64,000 nucleotides of DNA from an uncultured Bacteroides sp. (GTDB taxonomy: Bacteria; Bacteroidota; Bacteroidia; Bacteroidales; UBA932), in contig CAMCGB010000004.1 in NCBI GenBank assembly GCA_945874355.1, forward strand, positions 1-64,000. Reading direction: 5' to 3'. A program made the position numbers and the translations under genes. Positions 25,312 to 32,624 of the stretch are shown one piece after another. Numbering within the stretch: position 1 is the first letter of the stretch; the number at the start of each line of letters is the position of its first letter. The notes beneath the pieces were generated by a model that made no database searches, was not told the origin of the DNA, and saw nothing but the letters and a program-made list of their open reading frames with translations.

Positions 25312-26602
25312 AATACTTCAGGTCATAGTCGCTCTGTCGCTGCTCGTCTTCATCCACGAGCTGGGACATTTCGCCTGGGCCAAGCTCTTCCATATAAAAG
25401 TGGAGAAGTTTTACCTCTTTTTCGACATAGGAGGCAAGGCCATCGCGAAATGGAAATGGGGCGAAACAGAGTTCGGCATTGGCTGGCTGCCACTGGGAGG
25501 CTACTGCAAGATAGCGGGAATGGTGGACGAATCGATGGATATGGAGCAGCTCAAAAGCGAGCCCAAAGCCTGGGAGTTCCGCACACATCCCGCCTGGCAG
25601 AGGCTTCTGGTGATGGCCGGCGGCGTGCTGAACAACTTCATTTTCGCCTTCCTCACCTATATATGTATAATGTGGCTATGGGGACAGAGCTACATTGACA
25701 ACGCCAACAGCAACATTTATGTCAATGACCTCGCCTACGAGATGGGCTTCCGCAACGGGGACCGGATCCTGAAATTCGACGACTACAGCCCCCGGAACTT
25801 CGGCATGCTCCAGGCCGACCTTGCAAGAAGAGACGTCAGGGTGGCTACGGTGCTGCGCGGGACCGACACCCTTGAGTTGTACATCGACCACGCGATGATG
25901 GGACAGGTGCTGAACTCTCCGATGATGTTCGACCTTGCCATCCCTTTTGTAGTTGACTCTGTGTCCAGCAGCGGCCCGAATTCCCAGGGGCAGCTCCGCA
26001 GGAACGACAGGGTCATCGCCTTCGCGGGCGAGAAAGTGGACTACCTGCAGGACTCCAGAAAAGTGCTTGAAGCCTACAGGGGTCAGGACATAGAGGCGAG
26101 CGTGGTCAGAGGGGCAGACACTCTTCTGCTGCCCGTCAGGGTGGACAGCAGCGCGCTGATAGGAGTCTATATGCAGATGCCCGATCAGATTGTGAAAGTG
26201 CGCCACTACGGTGCCCTGGACGGAGTCGGGGCAGGTCTGAAATACGGAGCGCAGACTATAGGAGGCTACATCCAGGACCTCAAGCTGCTCTTCACCCCTT
26301 CTTCGCAGGCATACAAGTCTGTAGGCAGTTTCATAGCCATAGGCGAAGTGTTCCCCTCGGACTGGGATGCCCACCAGTTCCTCAGCATACTGGCTCTTCT
26401 GTCCATAATACTTGCGGTGATGAACCTTCTGCCCATCCCGGCCCTGGACGGAGGACATATACTCTTCCTTCTGATTGAGATGATTACCGGCCGCAAGCCC
26501 AGCGACAAAGTGCTGGCTGTCGCCCAGGTAATAGGAATGGTATTCATTTTCGCCCTGATGTTCCTCGCAATAGGCAACGACATAGGCAGACTCCTGAGAT
26601 AA
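25295..26602 (+). CDS. rseP: RseP-type M50 site-2 protease
   Basis: About 435 residues. The first membrane segment carries the zinc site LLVFIHELGHFAWAK, the last two segments contain the third ligand region NLLPIPALDGGHILF, and PDZ domains lie between (around NDLAYEMGFRNGDRILKFDD and SSSGPNSQGQLRRNDRV). It cleaves membrane-anchored anti-sigma factors and leftover signal peptides. ATG at 25295 is preferred over 25289; either way the start overlaps the end of dxr, as is common for these two genes in Bacteroidota. Confidence 0.94.
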   Translation: MVILIKILQVIVALSLLVFIHELGHFAWAKLFHIKVEKFYLFFDIGGKAIAKWKWGETEFGIGWLPLGGYCKIAGMVDESMDMEQLKSEPKAWEFRTHPAWQRLLVMAGGVLNNFIFAFLTYICIMWLWGQSYIDNANSNIYVNDLAYEMGFRNGDRILKFDDYSPRNFGMLQADLARRDVRVATVLRGTDTLELYIDHAMMGQVLNSPMMFDLAIPFVVDSVSSSGPNSQGQLRRNDRVIAFAGEKVDYLQDSRKVLEAYRGQDIEASVVRGADTLLLPVRVDSSALIGVYMQMPDQIVKVRHYGALDGVGAGLKYGAQTIGGYIQDLKLLFTPSSQAYKSVGSFIAIGEVFPSDWDAHQFLSILALLSIILAVMNLLPIPALDGGHILFLLIEMITGRKPSDKVLAVAQVIGMVFIFALMFLAIGNDIGRLLR

Positions 26603-26621
26603 TCAAAAAACACTCAATTAT

Positions 26622-27641
26622 ATGACACTACTCAAACGAATTGCCCTCATAGCGCTCTCATTTGCCGCTATGGTCTCTTGCAAAAGCACGAAAACCCTCC
26701 TGCCCAATGTCAGCGGAAAAGCCGGAGAGGTCATCGTGGTGATGGACAAGGATGTCTGGGAAACTTCTGCGGGCGAGGAGGTACGCTCTCTTCTCGGAAG
26801 CGCATGCCCGTACCTGCCGCAGAGGGAAGCTCTTTACACCCTCGTCAACATAGCTCCCGGAGCCTTTACGGATCTTTTCAAGATACATCGCAACATAGTC
26901 TTTTTCAACATCGATGCCCAGAATGACACGAGCGGCGTGTTTTTCCGCTACGATGTTTGGGCAAAACCCCAGATTGTGGTTCAGATAAGCGCCTACGACG
27001 ACAACTCGGCAAAGGAGCTAGTTCAGCAGAACGGCAAGTTGTTAAGCGCGGCAATCGAGCAGGCGGAAAGGGACAGGGTGATAAACAATACCCTCCTCTA
27101 TGAAGAGAAGAGCATAGCTCTGAAAGTGCGTGAGGTTTTCGGAGGCAGCCCCCATTTCCCTATGGGATACAAAATCCGCAAGGCTACGGACGACTTCATC
27201 TGGATAGCTGACGACAAGCAGTATGTATACCAGGATGTGCTGATTTACAAATATAAAGCTGAGAAGGACCATCCCTTCACCTCGGACAACATCATCTCAC
27301 ACCGCAACGAAGTGATGAAGAACAATGTGCCCGGAATGGTCGAGAATTCATATATGACCACCAGCGAGTTCTTCCCTCCTATGATAGAGTACCAGAAGTA
27401 CAAGGGACGCCACTTTGTACAGACCCGCGGAATGTGGGAGGTCAAGAACGACTTTATGGGAGGCCCCTTCGTGTCGCATTCCTTCTACAGTCCCGACGGG
27501 GAGGACATCATCGTCGCCGAGGCCTTCGTTTATGCTCCCCGCTACGACAAAAGGCAGTATCTGAGGCAGGTGGAATCTTTGCTTTATTCGTGGGAATGGG
27601 TAGGAAAGGATGAGGAAAAAGACAAGGCAAACAGTAAATAG
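26622..27641 (+). CDS. DUF4837 lipoprotein
   Basis: 339 residues. MTLLKRIALIALSFAAMVSC ends in a lipobox Cys, so it is a lipoprotein. Most of the mature part fits the DUF4837 family of Bacteroidota: GKAGEVIVVMDKDVWE near the start, IHRNIVFFNID, KPQIVVQISAYDD, and HSFYSPDGEDIIVAEAFVYAPRYDKRQYLRQ near the end. Function unknown. It follows rseP by 19 bases, so it may belong to an envelope-stress or membrane-maintenance unit. Confidence 0.85.
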   Translation: MTLLKRIALIALSFAAMVSCKSTKTLLPNVSGKAGEVIVVMDKDVWETSAGEEVRSLLGSACPYLPQREALYTLVNIAPGAFTDLFKIHRNIVFFNIDAQNDTSGVFFRYDVWAKPQIVVQISAYDDNSAKELVQQNGKLLSAAIEQAERDRVINNTLLYEEKSIALKVREVFGGSPHFPMGYKIRKATDDFIWIADDKQYVYQDVLIYKYKAEKDHPFTSDNIISHRNEVMKNNVPGMVENSYMTTSEFFPPMIEYQKYKGRHFVQTRGMWEVKNDFMGGPFVSHSFYSPDGEDIIVAEAFVYAPRYDKRQYLRQVESLLYSWEWVGKDEEKDKANSK

Positions 27642-27661
27642 TCCAAAAAAGGGGAAAATAC

Positions 27662-27692
27662 TTTGTCAAATTCAAAAATTTTTCTATCTTTG
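27662..27692 (+). promoter_or_regulatory. Promoter of tRNA-Glu (and rpsT)
   Basis: -33 TTTG (27662-27665) and -7 TATCTTTG (27685-27692), 19 bases apart. Transcription should begin near 27699. Confidence 0.75.
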
Positions 27693-27704
27693 CATTCCCA
27701 ATTT

Positions 27705-27727
27705 GGCGGATAACGCAATTGGTTGAG
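27705..27727 (+). other. tRNA-like fragment in the tRNA-Glu leader
   Basis: Between the promoter and tRNA-Glu lies a 23-base stretch resembling a tRNA 5' half: a 7-base acceptor-like start (GGCGGAT) followed by a D-arm-like AACGCAATTGGTTGAG. No matching 3' half is present. It may be the remnant of a deleted tRNA or a leader element. Confidence 0.3.
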
Positions 27728-27730
27728 TTT

Positions 27731-27805
27731 GGTGGGTTCGTATAACGGCTAGTACTCAAGATTTTCATTCTTGCAATAGGAGTTCGATTCTCCTACCCAC
27801 TACCA
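27731..27805 (+). tRNA. tRNA-Glu (anticodon TTC)
   Basis: Acceptor GGTGGGT pairs with ACCCACT (first pair G-U, usual for tRNA-Glu in this phylum); the anticodon loop TTTTCAT has anticodon TTC; the T-arm is AGGAG-TTCGATT-CTCCT. The CCA end is encoded (27803-27805), unlike the other tRNAs here. Confidence 0.93.
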
Positions 27806-27824
27806 GATAATAAAAATAACGAAC

Positions 27825-28079
27825 ATGGCAAACACAGCTTCAGCTAAGAAGGCCGATCGTCAAAACGAAAGGCACAGACTGCATAATAGATATTATGCAA
27901 AGACAACCAGGAACGCTATCCGCGACATCCGCAACACCACTGACAAGGCTACCGCAGAGAAGAACGCTCCCAAGGTTTACGCAATGATTGACAAACTCGC
28001 AAAGATTGGTCTTATCCACAAGAACAAGGCTTCCAATCTCAAGAGCGGAATAGCAGTTTATATCAACAAACTCGCATAA
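27825..28079 (+). CDS. rpsT: 30S ribosomal protein bS20
   Basis: 84 residues, a normal basic three-helix bS20: [21 protein letters not shown], then [13 protein letters not shown] and [20 protein letters not shown]. It binds the 5' domain of 16S rRNA. The gene begins 19 bases after tRNA-Glu and is probably made from the same transcript. A terminator follows 10 bases after the stop. Confidence 0.97.
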   Translation: MANTASAKKADRQNERHRLHNRYYAKTTRNAIRDIRNTTDKATAEKNAPKVYAMIDKLAKIGLIHKNKASNLKSGIAVYINKLA

Positions 28080-28088
28080 GACAGATGA

Positions 28089-28117
28089 TAAACTTGCTCC
28101 GGCAAGTTTATTTTTTT
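28089..28117 (+). terminator. Intrinsic terminator after rpsT
   Basis: TAAACTTGC-TCCG-GCAAGTTTA: a 9-bp perfect stem with a 4-base loop, followed by seven T. The T run ends at the base directly before tRNA-Pro. Confidence 0.9.
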
Positions 28118-28191
28118 CGGGATGTAGCGCAGTTGGCTAGCGCACCACGTTCGGGACGTGGGGGTCGTCCGTTCGAGTCGGATCATCCCGA
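28118..28191 (+). tRNA. tRNA-Pro (anticodon CGG)
   Basis: 74 bases. CGGGATG pairs with CATCCCG; the anticodon stem CCACG/CGTGG holds loop TTCGGGA with anticodon CGG; the D-arm and T-arm are normal. It directly abuts the rpsT terminator, with no promoter seen between. Confidence 0.95.
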
Positions 28192-28198
28192 CATTTTC

Positions 28199-28227
28199 AA
28201 GGGGCTGTTCAAGGCCCCTTTTCTTAT
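28199..28227 (+). terminator. Intrinsic terminator after tRNA-Pro
   Basis: AAGGGGC ... GCCCCTT, a 7-bp stem with an 8-base loop, followed by a T-rich tail. Confidence 0.75.
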
Positions 28228-28334
28228 TCTTCTGCATATTGGCGGCCAGGCTGCCACGGACAGCAAAAAGCCTTTTCGGAAAAGATAACGGTACAACAAA
28301 AAAAGCGGCAAAAAATGCCGCTCTTATCAGTTGG

Positions 28335-28408
28335 GGTGCGATGTGGGGCTCGAACCCACGACACCCAGAACCACAATCTGGTGCTCTACCAACTGAACTA
28401 ATCGCACC
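28335..28408 (-). tRNA. tRNA-His (anticodon GTG)
   Basis: 74 bases on the minus strand. The stem GTGCGAT/ATCGCAC is extended by the tRNA-His-specific G at -1 facing C73. The anticodon loop TTGTGGT has anticodon GTG. Confidence 0.95.
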
Positions 28409-28419
28409 GTGTCGGAATG

Positions 28420-28450
28420 CAAAGGTAAGAAATAATTTTGATACTGCAAG
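28420..28450 (-). promoter_or_regulatory. Promoter of tRNA-His
   Basis: Minus strand: -7 TACCTTTG (28420-28427), with CTTG 19 bases upstream at 28447-28450 as a one-mismatch -33 box. Confidence 0.6.
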
Positions 28451-28470
28451 TGCAGAAGCGATTTTTTTCA

Positions 28471-28478
28471 TATCTTTG
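28471..28478 (+). promoter_or_regulatory. Promoter -7 element for the carboxylase/decarboxylase subunit gene
   Basis: TATCTTTG, an exact match, 22 bases before the ATG at 28501. It is divergent from the tRNA-His promoter. Confidence 0.6.
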
Positions 28479-28500
28479 TATGATTTTCAGTTATACGGAT

Positions 28501-30282
28501 ATGGCAAAAGAAATCAAATTTTCCCTCGTATACAGGGATATGTGGCAGTCCTCCGGCAAGTATCAGCCCAGAGTTGACCAGCTTGTCAGGGTAGCTCCTG
28601 CAATCATCGATATGGGGTGCTTCGACAGAGTCGAGACCAATGGCGGAGCCTTCGAGCAGGTGAACCTCCTCTACGGAGAGAACCCCAACAAGGCAGTACG
28701 TGCCTGGACGGCACCCTTCCACAAGGCCGGCATCCAGACCCATATGCTTGAAAGAGGTCTGAACGCCTTGAGAATGAACCCGGTACCCGCTGATGTCAGA
28801 GAGCTGATGTTCAAGGTCAAGAAGGCCCAGGGCACCGATATCTCCCGCTCCTTCTGCGGCTTGAACGACCACCGCAACCTCAAGCTCAGTGTTGAGTACG
28901 CAAAGAAGGCCGGTATGATTTCACAGGCCGCCCTCTCCATCACCCACTCCCCCGTCCACACTGTAGAGTACTACCTCGGGGTAGTTGACCATCTGGTGGA
29001 ATACGGTGCCGACGAGATTTGCCTCAAAGATATGGCAGGCGTGGGTAGGCCCACCTTCCTTGCAAGGCTCACCAGCGAGATCAAAAAGAAATACCCCCAC
29101 ATAAAGATTCAGTATCACGGCCATAGCGGCCCCGGCTTCTCAACCGCCTCTATGCTCGAAGTGGCAAGGGCGGGAGCGGACTACATCGACGTGGCCGTTG
29201 AGCCTCTGTCCTGGGGAAAAGTTCATCCTGACGTCATCACTATCCAGCAGATGCTCCGCGCCGACGGCTTCCTGGTAAAGGACATCAATATGGATGCCTA
29301 TATGGAAGTGCGCAGCCTTACCCAGGAGTTCATCGACGACTTCCTTGGCTACTGGATCAACCCCAGCAACGCCAAGATGACTTCGCTTCTCGTGGGTTGC
29401 GGCCTTCCCGGCGGAATGATGGGCTCGATGATGGCCGACCTCAAAGGCTTCAAGGCCGCCATCAACGCCTCCGAAAGGGCCAACGGAAAGCCCGAGAGCT
29501 CGCTCGACACCCTGATGGTCAAGCTTTTCAACGAAGTCGAGTATGTATGGCCGAGACTGGGCTACCCTCCCCTCGTGACTCCTTTCAGCCAGTATGTAAA
29601 GAATACCGCCCTGATGAACCTGCTCGCAATGAGCCAGAACAAGCCCCGCTTCAGCACCATAGACAAGGACACCTGGGGTATGATTTTGGGGAAGATGGGC
29701 CGTCTGCCCGGCAAGCTGGACGACGAAATCATCGCTCTGGCAAAGCAGAAGGGTATGGAATTCTACACCGGCAACCCTCAGGACGAATACCCGAACGAGC
29801 TTCCCAAGTTCCGCGAGATGATGAAGCAGGAAGGTTGGGACTGCGGAGAGGACGACGAAGAGCTGTTCGAGCTGGCAATGCACGAGAGGCAGTACCGCGA
29901 CTACCGCAGCGGAATCGCCAAGGAAAGGTTCAACAAGGAACTCGAGGAGCTGAAGGCCAAGGCCGGCGCCCCCATCGTGGTGAAACGCCCCGTAGTTGAG
30001 ATGCCCGAGTTCGACCTCGATTCCCTGCTTGCGAAGTACCCCGGCGCCACTCCCCTCCAGGCTCCCGTCAAGGGGCAGATGCTCTGGCAGGTGGATGTTG
30101 CAGACCGCTCAACTGCTCCTGCTGTCGGCACAAAGGTCGAAAAAGGAGAGGCCTGCGGCTACATTCAGGCCTTCTACGGCATCGAGCAGGTGCTCCCTGC
30201 CGTATCAGGGCAGATTGTCGCTGTCACTGCAGCCCAGGGCAAAAAGGTCGAGAAAGGCGAAATCATCGCCCTGATCAGGTAA
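28501..30282 (+). CDS. Oxaloacetate decarboxylase alpha / pyruvate carboxylase subunit B-type protein lacking the biotin lysine
   Basis: 593 residues from the ATG at 28501 (MAKEIKFSLVYRDMWQSS). A carboxyltransferase TIM barrel contains YRDMWQSS, EICLKDMAG (catalytic Lys that becomes carboxylated) and the metal motif HGHSGPG, followed by the conserved carboxylase domain and a C-terminal biotinyl-like beta barrel. In that barrel the usual EAMKM biotin site reads IQAFYGIE: the Lys position is Tyr559. So it either works with a separate biotin carrier protein or has a changed role. Function therefore is inferred as transcarboxylation between oxaloacetate and pyruvate. The in-frame extension to 28438 covers the promoter and is rejected. 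Confidence 0.88.
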   Translation: MAKEIKFSLVYRDMWQSSGKYQPRVDQLVRVAPAIIDMGCFDRVETNGGAFEQVNLLYGENPNKAVRAWTAPFHKAGIQTHMLERGLNALRMNPVPADVRELMFKVKKAQGTDISRSFCGLNDHRNLKLSVEYAKKAGMISQAALSITHSPVHTVEYYLGVVDHLVEYGADEICLKDMAGVGRPTFLARLTSEIKKKYPHIKIQYHGHSGPGFSTASMLEVARAGADYIDVAVEPLSWGKVHPDVITIQQMLRADGFLVKDINMDAYMEVRSLTQEFIDDFLGYWINPSNAKMTSLLVGCGLPGGMMGSMMADLKGFKAAINASERANGKPESSLDTLMVKLFNEVEYVWPRLGYPPLVTPFSQYVKNTALMNLLAMSQNKPRFSTIDKDTWGMILGKMGRLPGKLDDEIIALAKQKGMEFYTGNPQDEYPNELPKFREMMKQEGWDCGEDDEELFELAMHERQYRDYRSGIAKERFNKELEELKAKAGAPIVVKRPVVEMPEFDLDSLLAKYPGATPLQAPVKGQMLWQVDVADRSTAPAVGTKVEKGEACGYIQAFYGIEQVLPAVSGQIVAVTAAQGKKVEKGEIIALIR

Positions 30283-30303
30283 TCCCTATTTTGATAGCAC
30301 ATC

Positions 30304-30335
30304 AAGGACAGGCCTCTTGCGGTCTGTCCTTTTTG
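30304..30335 (+). terminator. Intrinsic terminator after the carboxylase subunit gene
   Basis: An 11-bp stem (AAGGACAGGCC / GGTCTGTCCTT, one G-U pair) with a 6-base loop and a T tail. Confidence 0.88.
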
Positions 30336-30358
30336 TCATTGACATTTTGGCGGGTATA

Positions 30359-30374
30359 AAATTTGTACGAATTT
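30359..30374. promoter_or_regulatory. Candidate TetR operator
   Basis: AAATTTGTACGAATTT is a 16-base palindrome centred on GTAC with only one mismatched pair out of eight. It lies 33 bases before the tetR-type gene ATG, where a self-regulating repressor would bind. Confidence 0.45.
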
Positions 30375-30407
30375 GCCATCATCATACAAAGAGTAGTGTA
30401 ACTGATT

Positions 30408-31004
30408 ATGAGCAAAAACGAAACAAGGCAGAATATCTTATCGGCCGCACGGACGGCCTTCATCCAATTCGGTTATGAAAAGACCGCAATGGAGGACATT
30501 GCCAGAATGGCAAACAGGGCTAAAACTTCAATCTACTACTATTTTGACAACAAAGACGAAATATTCAAGACAGTAGTAGAGCAGGAATGTGAAGCAATAA
30601 GGCTTGAACTTGAGCCCCTTACGGTACTGGAAGGCCAAAGGATAAGCATCAGTCTGAAGGAGTATCTGAAGAAAAGAATAGATCTGGTCACCTCCAGCGA
30701 GCTTTTCAAGCAGATCAGCATCGCCGAGTTCAGCGACATCAACCTAAAGCTTGGTGCGCTCATCCATAAGGGAAGGGAAACTATGGACCTTTGGGAAAAA
30801 GAATTCTTTATGAAGATATGCAACCTGGGAAAGGCCGCAGGCATCTTCAATGCAGAGATCAACCCCGTACAGTTTGCGAGCATCTTCGAGATGTTCCTCA
30901 AGAGCATAGAGCTCCAGTTCGTGACCTCAAACAAGCCCGCTGAGCTGAAGAGCACGTACGAGGCGATGGTTGACTTCATCATTCCTAAAGTAATGAATTA
31001 TTAG
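30408..31004 (+). CDS. TetR-family transcriptional regulator
   Basis: 198 residues. The N-terminal HTH is clear: TRQNILSAARTAFIQFGYEKTAMEDIA, then RAKTSIYYYFDNKDEIFKTVVEQE. The C-terminal ligand domain (residues 60-190) is helical and variable. By position it probably represses the efflux operon that follows: the lipoprotein gene starts 7 bases after it. A near-perfect palindrome upstream may be its operator. The inducer is unknown. Confidence 0.92.
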   Translation: MSKNETRQNILSAARTAFIQFGYEKTAMEDIARMANRAKTSIYYYFDNKDEIFKTVVEQECEAIRLELEPLTVLEGQRISISLKEYLKKRIDLVTSSELFKQISIAEFSDINLKLGALIHKGRETMDLWEKEFFMKICNLGKAAGIFNAEINPVQFASIFEMFLKSIELQFVTSNKPAELKSTYEAMVDFIIPKVMNY

Positions 31005-31011
31005 CAAATAT

Positions 31012-31563
31012 ATGTCTATGAGTCCGAAATCATTATCCGTCACGGGCCTTAAGATTATGAGCCTGATATCCATCCTTCTTTCTGCCGTTTCCTGCTCCAA
31101 GGAAGGGGTAAAACAGTTCCAGGGCTACTATTCCTATAAAACATCGGGGACCGTAACTCTTACCGCCGTCGAAGAAACTTCCGAAGACTCTTCCGAGGGC
31201 ACGACCCTTGGCCCCAATACCCTCACTTTGGAGCTGGAAAGCGAGACAGGCCAGATGAACATTGTCACACGCAGCTCCAAGGAGGGCACCATGCTCATTA
31301 CGATGAATCCGATAGGCAGCGGCGTGAGCACCTACGAGATGACGCTTAAGGAGGGGCATCTTGTCAGCGGGGAGGAAGCAAGGTCACTGAAATTCAAAGA
31401 CTTGATTGCCACTTCCCAACTAAATCTGAATGTCAGCCTGGACGCCGAAAAAGTGGGTGATATAGTGCTGATTCTTCACAACATAAGCGGCAAAGTGAGC
31501 TATCTCGAACGCACTTATACTGTAAGTTCTTCTGACGTGAAGACCGTAGCCAAGGAAAACTAA
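31012..31563 (+). CDS. Lipoprotein of unknown function in the efflux operon
   Basis: 183 residues. The signal (VTGLKIMSLISILLSAVSC) ends in a lipobox Cys near residue 28. The mature part is rich in Ser, Thr and Glu with beta-strand periodicity (GTVTLTAVEETS, NTLTLELESETGQMNIVT), suggesting a small beta-sandwich or calycin-like domain. I recognise no family. The start may be codon 1 or codon 3 (31018). It is 7 bases after the TetR gene and 11 before the membrane fusion protein gene, so it is expressed with the pump and may be an accessory part. Confidence 0.75.
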   Translation: MSMSPKSLSVTGLKIMSLISILLSAVSCSKEGVKQFQGYYSYKTSGTVTLTAVEETSEDSSEGTTLGPNTLTLELESETGQMNIVTRSSKEGTMLITMNPIGSGVSTYEMTLKEGHLVSGEEARSLKFKDLIATSQLNLNVSLDAEKVGDIVLILHNISGKVSYLERTYTVSSSDVKTVAKEN

Positions 31564-31574
31564 GCAAAGTAAAG

Positions 31575-32624
31575 ATGAGCAGAACAAGTTCCATACTGAC
31601 GCTTGGCCTGATTGCTCTCAGCCTTTCAGCCTGCCAAAGGACTTCTGACAATACAGTTGTGCAGAAGGACAGAATCTGCGTCGAGGTAATGAGCGTACAG
31701 AGCGATGCCAGACCTGGCGGAGCAAAGTATTCAGGGAGTATAAAACCCCTGAAGGAGAATGTGGTTTCAAGCCCCCACTCCGGGAAACTGGTCAGCGTCG
31801 AAGTCTCCATAGGCGACAGGGTAAGCAAAGGGCAGGTGATAGCCAGGGTGGAATCCCAGAACGTCAGGAGCACTTATGAGATGGCCCACGCCACCCTGAG
31901 CCAGGCAGAAGACGGATACGCCAGAGCTCAGCAGGTGTACTCAAGCGGCAGCCTGGCGGAAGTGAAAATGGTGGAAATCACAACCCAGCTCCAGAAAGCC
32001 CGCGCCGCCGCAGCAAGTGCCGACAAGGCACTTGAAGACTGCTCCGTGAAAGCGCCTTATGACGGAGTGATTTCGGAGGTTCTCGCCGAAGAATCCACCG
32101 ATATCGAGGCCTTCAGCCCCATAGCGAGGATAATGGACCTGAGCAGCCTTCAAGTCAGCATCAAAGTCCCCGAAGCCGAGATTGGACAGATGGGCGTCGG
32201 ACAGGAAGCCCTTGTCGATATCGCGGCCGTATCAGCCAACGGAGTAAAAGCCAGATTAAAGAGCAAAGGAGTATCCGCCTCCTCCCTTACCCACAATTAC
32301 GAGTGTATTTTCACACTTTCGGGCGTCCCGTCTGATGTTATGCCCGGGATGGTATGCACGCTGAGCATACGGAAAGATGACCGCAGCGGCATCAGCATCC
32401 CAGCTTCGGCAGTGCTGACAGCAGAGGACGGAAGGCAGGTTTATGTGGTAGACCGGGATTCAAGGGTGAATATCAGGAAAGTAAAAACCGGAGAGTATGT
32501 CTCTGACTGCGTGATGATTGAAGAAGGGCTTCAGGAAGGAGACCTGGTCATAGTGAAAGGCAGCCAGAAAGTTAGCAAGGGAATGGAAGTCAAAACAGTC
32601 GAATGGAAAGGAAAAAATCAATAA
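31575..32624 (+). CDS. RND efflux periplasmic adaptor (membrane fusion protein), lipoprotein
   Basis: 349 residues. The signal peptide ends in the lipobox LSAC. Then come barrel-sandwich (lipoyl-like) halves around SSPHSGKLVSVEVSIGDRVSKGQVIARV and DCSVKAPYDGVISEVLAEES, a short helical hairpin (STYEMAHATLSQAEDGYARAQ), and beta-barrel and membrane-proximal domains (ISIPASAVLTAEDGRQVYVVD). It links the inner membrane pump to the outer membrane channel. The pump gene starts 22 bases before its stop. Confidence 0.93.
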   Translation: MSRTSSILTLGLIALSLSACQRTSDNTVVQKDRICVEVMSVQSDARPGGAKYSGSIKPLKENVVSSPHSGKLVSVEVSIGDRVSKGQVIARVESQNVRSTYEMAHATLSQAEDGYARAQQVYSSGSLAEVKMVEITTQLQKARAAAASADKALEDCSVKAPYDGVISEVLAEESTDIEAFSPIARIMDLSSLQVSIKVPEAEIGQMGVGQEALVDIAAVSANGVKARLKSKGVSASSLTHNYECIFTLSGVPSDVMPGMVCTLSIRKDDRSGISIPASAVLTAEDGRQVYVVDRDSRVNIRKVKTGEYVSDCVMIEEGLQEGDLVIVKGSQKVSKGMEVKTVEWKGKNQ

